A DNA stretch of 64,000 nt from Flavobacterium quisquiliarum (GTDB lineage Bacteria; Bacteroidota; Bacteroidia; Flavobacteriales; Flavobacteriaceae): assembly GCF_019308285.1 (NCBI RefSeq), contig NZ_WWEM01000039.1, positions 1 through 64,000 of the forward strand. Direction: 5' to 3'. Below, piece by piece: positions 44,886 through 53,512 of this stretch. The translations under genes and the position numbers were made by a program. The notes below the pieces were generated by a model that searched no databases, was not told where the DNA came from, and saw only the letters and a list, made by a program, of their open reading frames with translations. Within the stretch, counting starts at the first letter, position 1; the number at the start of each line of letters is the position of its first letter.

Positions 44886-45713
44886 TTATGGTCTGGTATT
44901 TTTATATTCTCCCAATACTTTAAAATACTCTGCCATGATATTTAATAATGCTTTGGCTTTTGCAAAATCTTCGTATTTCTCGAATGTCACGTCTACGAAG
45001 AATGAATATTTCCAAGGTGTTTCAATTTTTGGAAGCGACTGGATTTTTGTCAAATTCAATTTGCAGTCACTCATTACATTCAAAACTGCTGCTAAGCTTC
45101 CTCTTTTGTGATCTAATTCAAACTTAATAGACGCTCTATTAATTTCGCTTTCCGGCAAAAATGAATTTTGCTTTTTGATGATCACGAAACGTGTCATATT
45201 GTTTTTAATCGTTTGAATCGATGACGCGATAATATCCAGATCATACATTTCAGAAGCTGTTACACTTGCGATTGCCGCAATTCCTGTTAACTGCTTTTCC
45301 TGAATTCTTCTTGCCGTTTCGGCTGTATCTTTATCCTCAATCAATTTGATATTTGGATATTGTTTCAAAAAATCCATACACTGCAAAAGTGCCATTGGGT
45401 GTGAATGAACTTCTTTTATGTCCTCAATTTTCTGACCTTTTAAAGCCATTAAATTCTGCTGAATATTTAAATAATGCTCTCCAATTATGTGTAAATTATT
45501 CTTGTCAATCAAAGCATAATTCGGAATAATTGGCCCTGCAATTGAATTTTCGATCGCCATTACGGCCTGATCAGATTTTCCGGCAATAAGGCTGTCGATC
45601 AATTCTTCAAAAGACAAACATTCATCAATATCCACATTTTCAGAGAAATACTCCTTTACAACTTGATGATGAAATGATCCTTTAATACCTTGTATTGCAA
45701 TTTTCGTTGTCAT
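44886..45713 (-). CDS. pheA: Prephenate dehydratase
   Basis: 275 residues. The catalytic domain (1-180) starts KIAIQGIKGSFHHQVVKEYF and contains AIENSIAGPIIPNY and the Thr-Arg-Phe motif MTRFVII. A C-terminal ACT domain (about 190-270: RGSLAAVLNVMSDCKLNLTKIQSLP) should bind Phe for feedback inhibition. It makes phenylpyruvate from prephenate. There is no fused chorismate mutase; that is on the DAHP synthase. Expression is probably controlled by the leader-peptide attenuator directly upstream (45721-45860). Confidence 0.95.
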   Translation of the reverse strand: MTTKIAIQGIKGSFHHQVVKEYFSENVDIDECLSFEELIDSLIAGKSDQAVMAIENSIAGPIIPNYALIDKNNLHIIGEHYLNIQQNLMALKGQKIEDIKEVHSHPMALLQCMDFLKQYPNIKLIEDKDTAETARRIQEKQLTGIAAIASVTASEMYDLDIIASSIQTIKNNMTRFVIIKKQNSFLPESEINRASIKFELDHKRGSLAAVLNVMSDCKLNLTKIQSLPKIETPWKYSFFVDVTFEKYEDFAKAKALLNIMAEYFKVLGEYKNTRP

Positions 45714-45720
45714 ATAGTCA

Positions 45721-45750
45721 AAAAAAAATCCTGATTTGCATCAGGATTGT
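45721..45750 (-). promoter_or_regulatory. Attenuator (terminator/antiterminator) of pheA
   Basis: On the minus strand AATCCTGAT (45748-45740), loop GCAA and ATCAGGATT (45735-45727) form a 9-bp stem. A run of eight T (45728-45721) follows and ends 7 nt before the pheA start codon: a standard intrinsic terminator. The 5' arm (ACAATCCT, 45750-45743) can instead pair with AGGATTGT (45802-45795) inside the leader ORF, an 8-bp perfect antiterminator. Ribosome stalling at the Phe codons would leave that segment free. This is the classical amino-acid attenuation layout. Confidence 0.9.
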
Positions 45751-45779
45751 ATATTAGTTTTATTTGTCTTTTATATTTT

Positions 45780-45860
45780 TCAAATAACCATAGCACAATC
45801 CTCACTTCTACTAAAGAAGAAATAAAAGTTGTTGCTAAAATAAAAACGGTTAGTTGCCAT
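45780..45860 (-). CDS. Phe/Tyr-rich leader peptide of the pheA attenuator
   Basis: 26 codons, too short for ordinary gene calling. It has six Phe and two Tyr; the clusters are FYF at residues 6-8 and FYFFF at 12-16. The frame ends with TGA at 45782-45780, 29 nt before the attenuator stem. The stop lies close enough to the AGGATTGT segment that a ribosome waiting there would cover it and favour termination. The role is control, so the peptide itself need have no function. A TTG-N19-TACATTCG promoter lies 29 nt upstream of the ATG. Confidence 0.88.
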   Translation of the reverse strand: MATNRFYFSNNFYFFFSRSEDCAMVI

Positions 45861-45889
45861 TTTGTTTGTGTTATTTTGTAAATTCTCTG

Positions 45890-45919
45890 CGAATGTATAA
45901 ATTATTTTTAGTGCACCAA
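45890..45919 (-). promoter_or_regulatory. Promoter of the pheA attenuator operon
   Basis: TTG (45919-45917), 19 nt spacer, TACATTCG (45897-45890). It differs by one base from the TAnnTTTG consensus and has the preferred spacing. A start of transcription a few bases below would give a leader mRNA carrying the 26-codon ORF and the attenuator. Confidence 0.75.
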
Positions 45920-46052
45920 AAAAAAGATTGCATTTTATGAAACAAAAAAGGATTTCTTAACAAATTTAGGACGATTTGTATGATAATATAAAAATATGGG
46001 CTTTTTTTTGAGGTTCTAAGACACTAAGTTGCTAAGGTTCTGAGATTTTTTC

Positions 46053-46140
46053 GCCACGAATTCACGAATTAGCGCAAATCATTTTGGTTATAAAATTCAA
46101 TTTCACAGATTTTAAAAAATAAAATTCGTGAATTCGTGGC
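46053..46140. repeat. GCCACGAATTCACGAATT inverted-repeat element (copy 2)
   Basis: Perfect 18-bp arms at 46053-46070 and 46123-46140, 52 bp apart. The arms match those of the elements at 24048-24242 and 63837-63929. Directly upstream, 46012-46045 carries 'aggttctaagacactaagttgctaagg', another motif that recurs at 48781-48815. The repeat ends 11 bp before the DUF1501 stop. Confidence 0.8.
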
Positions 46141-46150
46141 TATTTTTCAA

Positions 46151-47314
46151 TCAAAACAATCCTGAAACTGGTTTATTCGAAATCCCAATTTTTGAATAAT
46201 CGAAATTCATCTTTTCTTTTAATATAGACGCATAGACACTTCTAAAATCTATTTCATATTTTAAATCGCCATTATCTAAGTCTGCTAGATTTGGATTTTT
46301 GCCTAAAATTGTGCCTTTGTTATTTCCACCAATGATGAACATTGGCGCTGCAGTTCCGTGATCTGTTCCATTTCCGTTATCTTTTACTCGTCTTCCGAAT
46401 TCGGAGAAAACCACAACTGTAACATTTTGCAATAATTGAGCTTCTTTTAAATCAGAATAGAAACTAAATAAAGCATCATTTAAATCGGTTAGTTTTCGTT
46501 CGTGAATGGAAAGCTGATTATCGTGTGTATCAAATCCGTTGAGCGATGTGTAGTAAACTTTTGAATTTAGGTTTCCTTTTATTAAACGTGCAATCCATTC
46601 CAAGTTTTTCGATAGTTCAGTTTTAGGATAACTTATTTCCGTTTTAGATTTTGCCAACGCTTTCTGAATCTCATCTGAACCTTCTGTAACCGAATTAGCT
46701 ATTTTTCGAACAAAATCTAAATGCGGATTTTTAGACAATGTCACATTCTCTTCTTTGGATTTTACCTTAAATCGATCTGGATCTTTTACCGTTATAAAAT
46801 TCGGTTCAACTCCTTTCAAAGCTAAATTATCAATCGAATCTAAATTAATTCCGGCTGTTGCTTGATGTCCGTTGCATTGCAGATCTAAAAATCTTCCAAG
46901 CCAGCCTTCATTTATATATTTATTAGAATCCGTTGCCGTCTGCCAGATTTCCTGACTTCTAAAGTGTGAACGAATCGGCTCCGGATAACCAACATTTTGA
47001 ATTACCGTTAAATCGCCGTTTTGCTGCATTTGGGCAAAATCTTTTAACGAAGGATGAAATGCCATTCCTTTATTCTTTCCAACAACCAAATCTTTATTTA
47101 AAGCAATCTTCGTTCGTAAATCATAATATAACGGATCATCGTATGGAATGAAAGTATTTAAACCATCATTTCCGCCATTCAGCTGCACAAAAACAACGCA
47201 TTGTTCTCCCACAATCAAATTGTTTTGAGAACCAAAAGCGTGTAAAAAATCGGGAAGTACAAGTAATCCGCCTGTAAAAGTTCCTGTCAGTGTTAGAAAA
47301 TTTCTTCTGTTCAT
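46151..47314 (-). CDS. DUF1501 domain protein
   Basis: 387 residues. The N-terminus MNRRNFLTLTGTFTGGLLVLP looks like a Tat or Sec signal with RR. The rest fits DUF1501 (sulfatase/phosphatase-like alkaline-phosphatase-superfamily proteins): FVQLNGGNDGLNTFIPYDDPLY near the start and VVFSEFGRRVKDNGNGTDHGTA near residue 305-326. It is almost always found with DUF1800, as here (12 bp upstream). The pair's function is unknown, though secretion is expected. Confidence 0.88.
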   Translation of the reverse strand: MNRRNFLTLTGTFTGGLLVLPDFLHAFGSQNNLIVGEQCVVFVQLNGGNDGLNTFIPYDDPLYYDLRTKIALNKDLVVGKNKGMAFHPSLKDFAQMQQNGDLTVIQNVGYPEPIRSHFRSQEIWQTATDSNKYINEGWLGRFLDLQCNGHQATAGINLDSIDNLALKGVEPNFITVKDPDRFKVKSKEENVTLSKNPHLDFVRKIANSVTEGSDEIQKALAKSKTEISYPKTELSKNLEWIARLIKGNLNSKVYYTSLNGFDTHDNQLSIHERKLTDLNDALFSFYSDLKEAQLLQNVTVVVFSEFGRRVKDNGNGTDHGTAAPMFIIGGNNKGTILGKNPNLADLDNGDLKYEIDFRSVYASILKEKMNFDYSKIGISNKPVSGLF

Positions 47315-47326
47315 GATTACTGCTTT

Positions 47327-48724
47327 TTAGATTAATTGATATTCTGGAAGTTTGGTGATGTAATTAAAAAGTCTGACCACCGCAAAATCAGCATGCGGAT
47401 CTTTCGGGTCAAAATCGTATTTCAAAAGGTTTTCCATGTCTTTTTGAGCCGAATCGCTAACGGTAAATAATAACCGGTCTGACAATTCAGAAATGATGGT
47501 TTTGTTATTTCCTTCTGAATCAAAATTGACTTTTACCGCAACTTTTTCATATTCCGATTTTTCTTTTTCAACTCCGTTCATCATCGTTTTCAAAACTCTT
47601 CTATTTAGGCTTTTACCACTGCACAATAAATCGGCCGTATTATTTCTTTGAAGATAAATCTGTGAAGTCAACCAGGAATTTCCGCCATCCCAACCTTTTA
47701 CATTAACCTGATTATACAAATCCATTCCCTGCTGTTTTACAAATGCCATAATCGCTGCGTCATCAACATTCTGTATCTGCAATTCCTCACAAAGCTGTAA
47801 AATATAAACCAGCGGATTTTTGATTTTATTTCCAGAATTTTCTTTTTTAAATTCTTCAGTAAAGATTTTAGTCAATAAAGGTTCAATTTCAAACTTTTGC
47901 TTTCGAAAATAATCGCCATAATACACTACCAGATCTTCGGGCGGATTATCATAGACAAACCATTTCAGAATTTTTCTTGTAATGAGATATGGAATGTTTT
48001 TTTGTTCGAAAATAATATCTACTAAATCATCTGCTTTCCAGTTTCCAGTTTTTCCGAAGTAAGTTTTATCGCTGTTGTCTTCGATATTTTTTCTGTAAAC
48101 AGCACCTTCATCGCCAATATTCAATCCAGCCAAAGCTTTTGCACCATTTTTAATATCATTTTCTGTATAATTTCCAATTCCGATTGTGAATAGTTCCAGT
48201 AATTCACGGCTTAAGTTTTCGTTTACTTTACCTTTTTTGTTATCGCCATTGTCTAAATACCGAACCATTGCATTCGATTTCAGAATCTGTCTGGTTAATT
48301 CTTTAAAATTGCCAAAAGCATTTTCGCGCAAAATCATATTGTGCTGGTAAATCCAGTAATTGATTTTCACTTTTTGTGAAGTCGAAACAAAATGATTGTG
48401 CCAGAAACAAACCATATTTTCACGTAATGGAAATTCGTCATTACGCATTTTAGCAATCCACCATTTTTTGAATTCGGCAGTCGCTTGATTTTCTTTTTTC
48501 TGAATTTCCTTTTTGACTTCGGGTTCTGAAGTTTTGATTATTTCCCGAACTTGTTTCAACTCTAAAGTGGTTTTAGGTTGATCTTGCAGAAAGTCTGGAA
48601 GTGTTGTATCAAATTTCGAATTATAAGATTGCTTTAGAAATTTTTCTAAGCCGAGTTTTTCAATTTTTGAAGTTTGTTTTCCTGAAAAACCTAATCGTAA
48701 GGACCAAAGACTGCTTTTTTTCAT
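47327..48724 (-). CDS. DUF1800 domain protein
   Basis: 465 residues. The DUF1800 fold is recognisable from MVCFWHNHFVSTSQKVK, ENLSRELLELFTIG, KNPLVYILQLCEELQIQ and WDGGNSWLTSQIYLQRN. No clear signal peptide is seen at the start used here. It is the upstream member of the DUF1800-DUF1501 pair and is probably co-translated. The pair is conserved across Bacteroidota and Planctomycetes without an assigned role. Confidence 0.87.
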   Translation of the reverse strand: MKKSSLWSLRLGFSGKQTSKIEKLGLEKFLKQSYNSKFDTTLPDFLQDQPKTTLELKQVREIIKTSEPEVKKEIQKKENQATAEFKKWWIAKMRNDEFPLRENMVCFWHNHFVSTSQKVKINYWIYQHNMILRENAFGNFKELTRQILKSNAMVRYLDNGDNKKGKVNENLSRELLELFTIGIGNYTENDIKNGAKALAGLNIGDEGAVYRKNIEDNSDKTYFGKTGNWKADDLVDIIFEQKNIPYLITRKILKWFVYDNPPEDLVVYYGDYFRKQKFEIEPLLTKIFTEEFKKENSGNKIKNPLVYILQLCEELQIQNVDDAAIMAFVKQQGMDLYNQVNVKGWDGGNSWLTSQIYLQRNNTADLLCSGKSLNRRVLKTMMNGVEKEKSEYEKVAVKVNFDSEGNNKTIISELSDRLLFTVSDSAQKDMENLLKYDFDPKDPHADFAVVRLFNYITKLPEYQLI

Positions 48725-48899
48725 TGTTCAGAAATTATTACAATAAGACTTGAGTTTCTTTTAAAGGTTTAATTTTAAAAGAGGCTAAGTTGCTAAGATT
48801 CTGAGGTGCTAAGTTTTGAAAAGTCTTTGGTAATAATTAGAACGGAGGAAATTGGGAGTTATTGCAGTTTTAAATTATAAAAAATGCTGAGAAAAGATT

Positions 48900-50210
48900 T
48901 TATTTTTTATTTTCTAAGTTCTCATTATAACTTTTCCATTTATCCCTTATTAATTTTGAAGAAAAAGGAATTCCTGAATTTAATCTTTGTTCCTTACACA
49001 AGCAATCTTTACTCTTATTTGTATGTCTATATTTTTTTGGCAGCTCTCCCAAACTTGCCTTAGTAAATTTCCAGCCAAATTTATTAAGAGCTAAAAACAC
49101 CTGTCTATCAATATAGAAATCGAGTTCTTCAGAATATTTATATAAATTAGTATAGATAAATGATGATATCCAACCATCATGAATATTAATTATTTTCTTT
49201 AAGAGTGAAAAAACGGTATAATCTACTTTGCCATTACAAACATCTCTAATCTTCGATTTTAATCTTTCAAAATTAGCTAAAGATGGATAAATTTCCTTAC
49301 CATCAAAAGTTACTGAAAGGAAAGTCAAAAAATCAACATCAATCTTTAGGATTTTAGTTTTTTCTCCTTCCTCTAAACTATGAATATCTAATTTTAATTC
49401 TTTTAAAATTTCGCAACAATCAATATAAGCTTTTTCACATTCTTCCTTAGTTTTGCAAAGAATTACAAAATCATCCGCGTAACGGACTAATTTATAATCC
49501 CTTTCAATAAGAAATTGATCAAAAGGCGAAAGGAAAATATTAGAGAACAATGGTGACAAAGGACTACCTTGAGGAATACCTTTACCTACATCTTGAAAAT
49601 TAGACCTTTTTTCAACATCTATATCATCTAATCCTCCTAACTCCTGATTAAGTGCTTTATGTAATAATTTATTGATAGAATCATCTTGAAGCTTTGGATA
49701 AATGTAATTATTTAATAAATCCTCCTTGTTAACCTTGCCAAAAAAATTTATTAAATCTGCTTCTAAGGAATATATGTAACCATTTTTATAATGCTCGATG
49801 ATTTTGAAAATTGCATCTTTCGTTCCAAGACCTTTTTGATAGGCAAAACTAAAACCATTGCTTTTTTCTAGTAATTCTTTAAATACTTCTTCAAGTTCTA
49901 TAGCAATAGATTTTAATACAACCCTATCTGAAACTTCAGGGATTTGCAAAGGTCGAAATTTTCCATTATTTTTTGGAATTAAGACAGCTCTGTTAGGCGA
50001 GAAAAAGTATTTCTCTTTTAATAAATGAGTTGATATTGAAGAAATTTTATCATCTCTATTTTGTTCAAAATCTTCTATAGTTTCTCCAGAAATACCATGC
50101 GAAGTTTTTCTTGTCTTATCTAAATTTTCCCAAGCTTTTTTTAAAGACTCAACTGAAGATATTTTTTCTAATAATGTTTTTGACTTGTAGTTATATGATT
50201 GTAAAGACCC
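48900..50210 (-). CDS. Reverse transcriptase, frame open upstream without a start codon
   Basis: A retroelement-type RT. Motif A is EADLINFFGKV, the following motif is GIPQGSPLSPLFSNIFL and the YADD box is LVRYADDFVILC, so the catalytic Asp residues are intact. Upstream of 49949 (a TTG inside the conserved motif FRPLQIP) the frame stays open to 50210 with clearly homologous sequence (SLKKAWENLDKTRK and PNRAVLIPKNNGKFRPL). Yet no ATG, GTG or TTG lies in those 87 codons; a stop TAA is at 50211-50213. The protein therefore lost its start, or starts at a rare codon. No endonuclease domain is seen at the C-terminus. Q (not S) in the QG..SP motif argues against a DGR; no domain V-like hairpin follows the gene, against a group II intron. 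Accessory gene, class undetermined. Confidence 0.8.
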   Translation of the reverse strand, partial: GSLQSYNYKSKTLLEKISSVESLKKAWENLDKTRKTSHGISGETIEDFEQNRDDKISSISTHLLKEKYFFSPNRAVLIPKNNGKFRPLQIPEVSDRVVLKSIAIELEEVFKELLEKSNGFSFAYQKGLGTKDAIFKIIEHYKNGYIYSLEADLINFFGKVNKEDLLNNYIYPKLQDDSINKLLHKALNQELGGLDDIDVEKRSNFQDVGKGIPQGSPLSPLFSNIFLSPFDQFLIERDYKLVRYADDFVILCKTKEECEKAYIDCCEILKELKLDIHSLEEGEKTKILKIDVDFLTFLSVTFDGKEIYPSLANFERLKSKIRDVCNGKVDYTVFSLLKKIINIHDGWISSFIYTNLYKYSEELDFYIDRQVFLALNKFGWKFTKASLGELPKKYRHTNKSKDCLCKEQRLNSGIPFSSKLIRDKWKSYNENLENKK

Positions 50211-50255
50211 TTAGAATAACAATTTGTTAGTATGACAGACTCCACAAAATGAGCG

Positions 50256-50367
50256 CAGAACCCTTTAATGAAATGAATAGCCAAACAACTAATGAAGTTC
50301 GAACTAACACTTTGGAAAGGTGTTCTTGGGCAATCCTGACGAAAGATTGAAGAGCCAATCTAAAGTC
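50256..50367. repeat. 112-bp direct repeat, copy 1 (next to RT)
   Basis: Identical over 112 bp to 50645-50756, beginning CAGAACCCTTTAATGAAATG. It holds hairpin-forming parts (AACACTTT / AAAGGTGTT with a bulge, and CAATC ... GATTG), so it may be a structured RNA. It lies 46 bp upstream (minus strand) of the first codon of the open RT frame. I do not recognise the element. Confidence 0.85.
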
Positions 50368-50644
50368 GAACGCTAACTTAAATCGAAATCTAAGCTGGAA
50401 CTCTTGAGCGTTAAAGACTGCATTTTTTTGGTTTGCTGGGTTTTCTCCAGTTTTGAATTCGATAGTGTATTCATAGTTTTCAAAATTAAGGTTTTTTCCG
50501 ACATACGAAAGTTTTTTCGAAATTTCGCATTCTTTTTTAAATCCGCAGCTTTCTGCCTGTCCGCCTCACTAAATAAATAGCTTGGTGCCAATGTTTCTAT
50601 AGGTTTCTGTCTGTCATACACAGTGGCATCAAACGAGATAGACA
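50368..50644. other. Spacer between the two 112-bp repeats
   Basis: 277 bp. The minus strand has a frame through it and copy 2 (50373-50762; its last part contains FSEADRQKAADLKKNAKFRK), but the only possible starts there are TTG or an internal ATG. I find no known domain. It may be a fragment of a mobile element, a leader RNA, or a spurious frame. GCTAAC/AGCGTT short inverted motifs border its start. Confidence 0.4.
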
Positions 50645-50756
50645 CAGAACCCTTTAATGAAATGAATAGCCAAACAACTAATGAAGTTCGAACTAACACT
50701 TTGGAAAGGTGTTCTTGGGCAATCCTGACGAAAGATTGAAGAGCCAATCTAAAGTC
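50645..50756. repeat. 112-bp direct repeat, copy 2
   Basis: Perfect match to 50256-50367, offset 389 bp in the same direction. Perfect identity implies a recent duplication or active homogenisation. It lies 99 bp past the end of nrdA on the minus-strand side. Confidence 0.85.
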
Positions 50757-50855
50757 AACCAAATTAATTCAAAGAACTAAATTTTAAATAGTTAAGTTTT
50801 TCTTTTAAATTAATTATAAAAAAGAAAAACTTAACCATATATTTTATCACGTACA

Positions 50856-53249
50856 TTAACTTCCACACATCTCACAATCTTCAGGATCTGCCGCTTGTGC
50901 TTTTAAAAGCATCGCTTTGTAATCCTCAACACTGATTGCTTCAGTTTCTGCAACTAAAGAAGGAGCTGTTTCTTCTTTTTTATCATTGTTTAATGTGAAT
51001 TTAATCGCATCTACAGCCGCTTTTGTTCTTAGGTAATACATTCCTGTTTTTAAACCAGACTGCCAAGCATAGAAGTGCATTGAAGTCAATTTAGAATAGT
51101 TGGCATCCTGCATGAACAAGTTCAACGACTGAGACTGGTCAATGAAATATCCTCTTTGACGAGACATATCGATAATATCTTTCATCGACATTTCCCAAAC
51201 TGTTTTATAAAGATCTTTCAAGTCTTGCGGAATCTTATCGATGTTTTGAACAGATCCGTTATGACGCATAATTTCTTGTTTCAAATCTTCGTTCCATAAA
51301 CCTAATTTTACTAAATCTTCTAGTAAATGTTTGTTTACTACGATGAATTCTCCAGACAATACACGACGTGTATAAATGTTTGATGTATATGGTTCGAAAG
51401 CTTCGTTGTTTCCAAGAATCTGAGAAGTCGATGCAGTTGGCATTGGCGCCACTAACAATGAGTTACGAACTCCGTGTTCTACTACTTCTTTTCTTAATGA
51501 AGCCCAGTCCCAACGGCCTGATAATTCTTCATCTTTCATTCCCCACATATTGTACTGGAATTCTCCTTGTGACATTGGCGAACCTTCGAAAGTTGAATAT
51601 GGCCCTTCTTCTTTTGCCATTTCCATAGAAGCGGTTACAGCAGCGAAGTATAATGTTTCGAAAATCTCTTGGTTTAATTTTTTAGCTTCATCACTTGTAA
51701 ACGGCATACGCAACATAATGAAAGCATCTGCTAAACCTTGCACACCTAAACCAACTGGACGGTGGCGCATGTTTGAGTTTTCAGCTTCTTTTACTGGGTA
51801 ATAGTTTCTGTCGATAACTTTATTCAAGTTACGCGTTACACGTTTTGTAACATTGTAAAGTGCCTGGTGATCGAATTCTCCGTTATCAATGAACATTGGT
51901 AAAGAGATTGAAGCTAAGTTACAAACTGCAATTTCATCTTTAGATGTAAACTCCATAATCTCTGTACACAGGTTAGAAGAACGAATTGTTCCTAAATTCT
52001 TGTGGTTTGATTTACGGTTTGCTGCATCTTTATACAACATATATGGCGTTCCAGTCTCGATTTGAGATTCTAGGATTTTCTCCCATAATTCACGAGCGCG
52101 GATTGTTTTTCTTCCTTTTCCTCTGAATTCGTAATCTGTATACAATGCTTCGAATTCATCTCCGTAAACATCATATAATCCTGGACATTCATTAGGACAC
52201 ATCAAAGTCCAAGTTGAATCTTCCTGAACACGTTTCATGAATAAATCTGAAGTCCACATCGCGAAGAATAAATCTCTTGCACGCATTTCTTCTTTTCCTG
52301 TATTTTTCTTTAAATCCAAGAAATCAAAGATATCAGCATGCCAGGTTTCGATGTAAATCGCAAAACTTCCTTTACGTTTTCCACCACCTTGATCTACGTA
52401 ACGAGCGGTATCATTGAACACTCTCAACATTGGAACAATTCCGTTTGAAGTTCCATTTGTACCGCGAATGTAAGATCCAGTTGCACGAACGTTATGAATA
52501 GAAAGCCCAATTCCTCCCGCAGATTGCGAGATTTTTGCTGTTTGTTTTAAGGTATCATAAATTCCGTCAATACTATCATCCTGCATAGCCAAAAGGAAAC
52601 AAGAAGACATCTGTGGTTTTGGAGTTCCCGCATTGAACAACGTTGGCGTTGCATGCGTAAAGAACTTTTTAGACATTAAATCGTAAGTTTCAATAACCGA
52701 TTTTAAATCGTCTAAGTGAATACCAACAGAAACACGCATTAACATGTGCTGCGGACGTTCTACGATTTTTCCGTTTATTTTAAGAAGATAAGAACGCTCT
52801 AAAGTTTTGAAACCAAAGTAATCGTAATTAAAATCTCTTGTATAAATGATATGAGAATCTAAAAAAGCAGCATTTTCCTGAATCACTTTGTATACATCAT
52901 CAGCAATTAACGGCGCATCTTGACCATTTCTTGGATTAACGTAGTGATACATATCTTTCATCGTTTCTGAGAAAGATTTTTTTGTATTAGAATGTAAATT
53001 TGAGATTGCTATACGAGCTGCCAATTGTGCATAATCCGGATGAGCAATAGTCATAGATGCTGCAGTTTCTGCCGCAAGATTATCCAATTCAGAAGTCGAA
53101 ACTCCGTCATACAATCCTTCGATAACTCTCATCGCTACCTTTACCGGATCTACAAGCTCATTCAAGCCGTAGCACAATTTTTTGATTCTTTCTGTAATCT
53201 TATCAAACATTACGGGCTCTCTATGGCCATCTCTTTTTACTACATACAT
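50856..53249 (-). CDS. nrdA: Ribonucleoside-diphosphate reductase, alpha subunit
   Basis: 797 residues, class I large subunit. An N-terminal ATP-cone (about 1-90, MYVVKRDGHREPVMFDKITERI) is followed by the barrel with ATPTLFNAGTPKPQMSSCFLL, SNLCTEIMEF and CNLASISLPMF. The C-terminal CEMCGS supplies the redox-active Cys pair that recharges the site. It reduces ribonucleotides to deoxyribonucleotides with NrdB. The nrdB gene lies 263 bp upstream on the same strand. The intervening gap contains only A/T-rich sequence and no confident promoter. Confidence 0.96.
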   Translation of the reverse strand: MYVVKRDGHREPVMFDKITERIKKLCYGLNELVDPVKVAMRVIEGLYDGVSTSELDNLAAETAASMTIAHPDYAQLAARIAISNLHSNTKKSFSETMKDMYHYVNPRNGQDAPLIADDVYKVIQENAAFLDSHIIYTRDFNYDYFGFKTLERSYLLKINGKIVERPQHMLMRVSVGIHLDDLKSVIETYDLMSKKFFTHATPTLFNAGTPKPQMSSCFLLAMQDDSIDGIYDTLKQTAKISQSAGGIGLSIHNVRATGSYIRGTNGTSNGIVPMLRVFNDTARYVDQGGGKRKGSFAIYIETWHADIFDFLDLKKNTGKEEMRARDLFFAMWTSDLFMKRVQEDSTWTLMCPNECPGLYDVYGDEFEALYTDYEFRGKGRKTIRARELWEKILESQIETGTPYMLYKDAANRKSNHKNLGTIRSSNLCTEIMEFTSKDEIAVCNLASISLPMFIDNGEFDHQALYNVTKRVTRNLNKVIDRNYYPVKEAENSNMRHRPVGLGVQGLADAFIMLRMPFTSDEAKKLNQEIFETLYFAAVTASMEMAKEEGPYSTFEGSPMSQGEFQYNMWGMKDEELSGRWDWASLRKEVVEHGVRNSLLVAPMPTASTSQILGNNEAFEPYTSNIYTRRVLSGEFIVVNKHLLEDLVKLGLWNEDLKQEIMRHNGSVQNIDKIPQDLKDLYKTVWEMSMKDIIDMSRQRGYFIDQSQSLNLFMQDANYSKLTSMHFYAWQSGLKTGMYYLRTKAAVDAIKFTLNNDKKEETAPSLVAETEAISVEDYKAMLLKAQAADPEDCEMCGS

Positions 53250-53512
53250 AAGCTTACCTTTTATAGTTATTGAAAAAATGAAAGTACATAGAGAACGAAC
53301 TCCAGCACTTAAACATTGCGTGTTTTTAAATTAATTTTAGAGAATTACCAAATTCTCAATAGTTACTTGTTTCAAATTCGAAAATCGAATTTAAATACGT
53401 CAAAAATTGCTATTGAACCTGCGACTTGGGGAAAGAGGCTCAACCTTAAAAAATAATCTGTAATCTTTTTTTAGTATCTCTAGAAGATAGACACTAAAAG
53501 TATTTTTGTTGT

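Noticed and set aside
48725..50210. Group II intron around the RT
   Set aside because: No domain V-like hairpin is visible downstream of the RT, and no intron 5' motif upstream.
48900..50756. Diversity-generating retroelement
   Set aside because: The RT has QGSPLSP instead of the SQ motif of DGR enzymes, and the two repeat copies are identical, without adenine-directed changes.
50256..50756. CRISPR array
   Set aside because: Only two copies, 112 bp each, with a 277-bp spacer and no cas gene.
50373..50762. Coding gene through copy 2 of the 112-bp repeat
   Set aside because: Starts only with TTG or a late ATG and crosses a repeat; no domain recognised. Mentioned as spacer sequence only.
53414..53447. 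tRNA-like fragment between nrdA and nrdB
   Set aside because: 'gaacctgcgac' resembles part of a tRNA, but no cloverleaf or acceptor stem can be formed around it.
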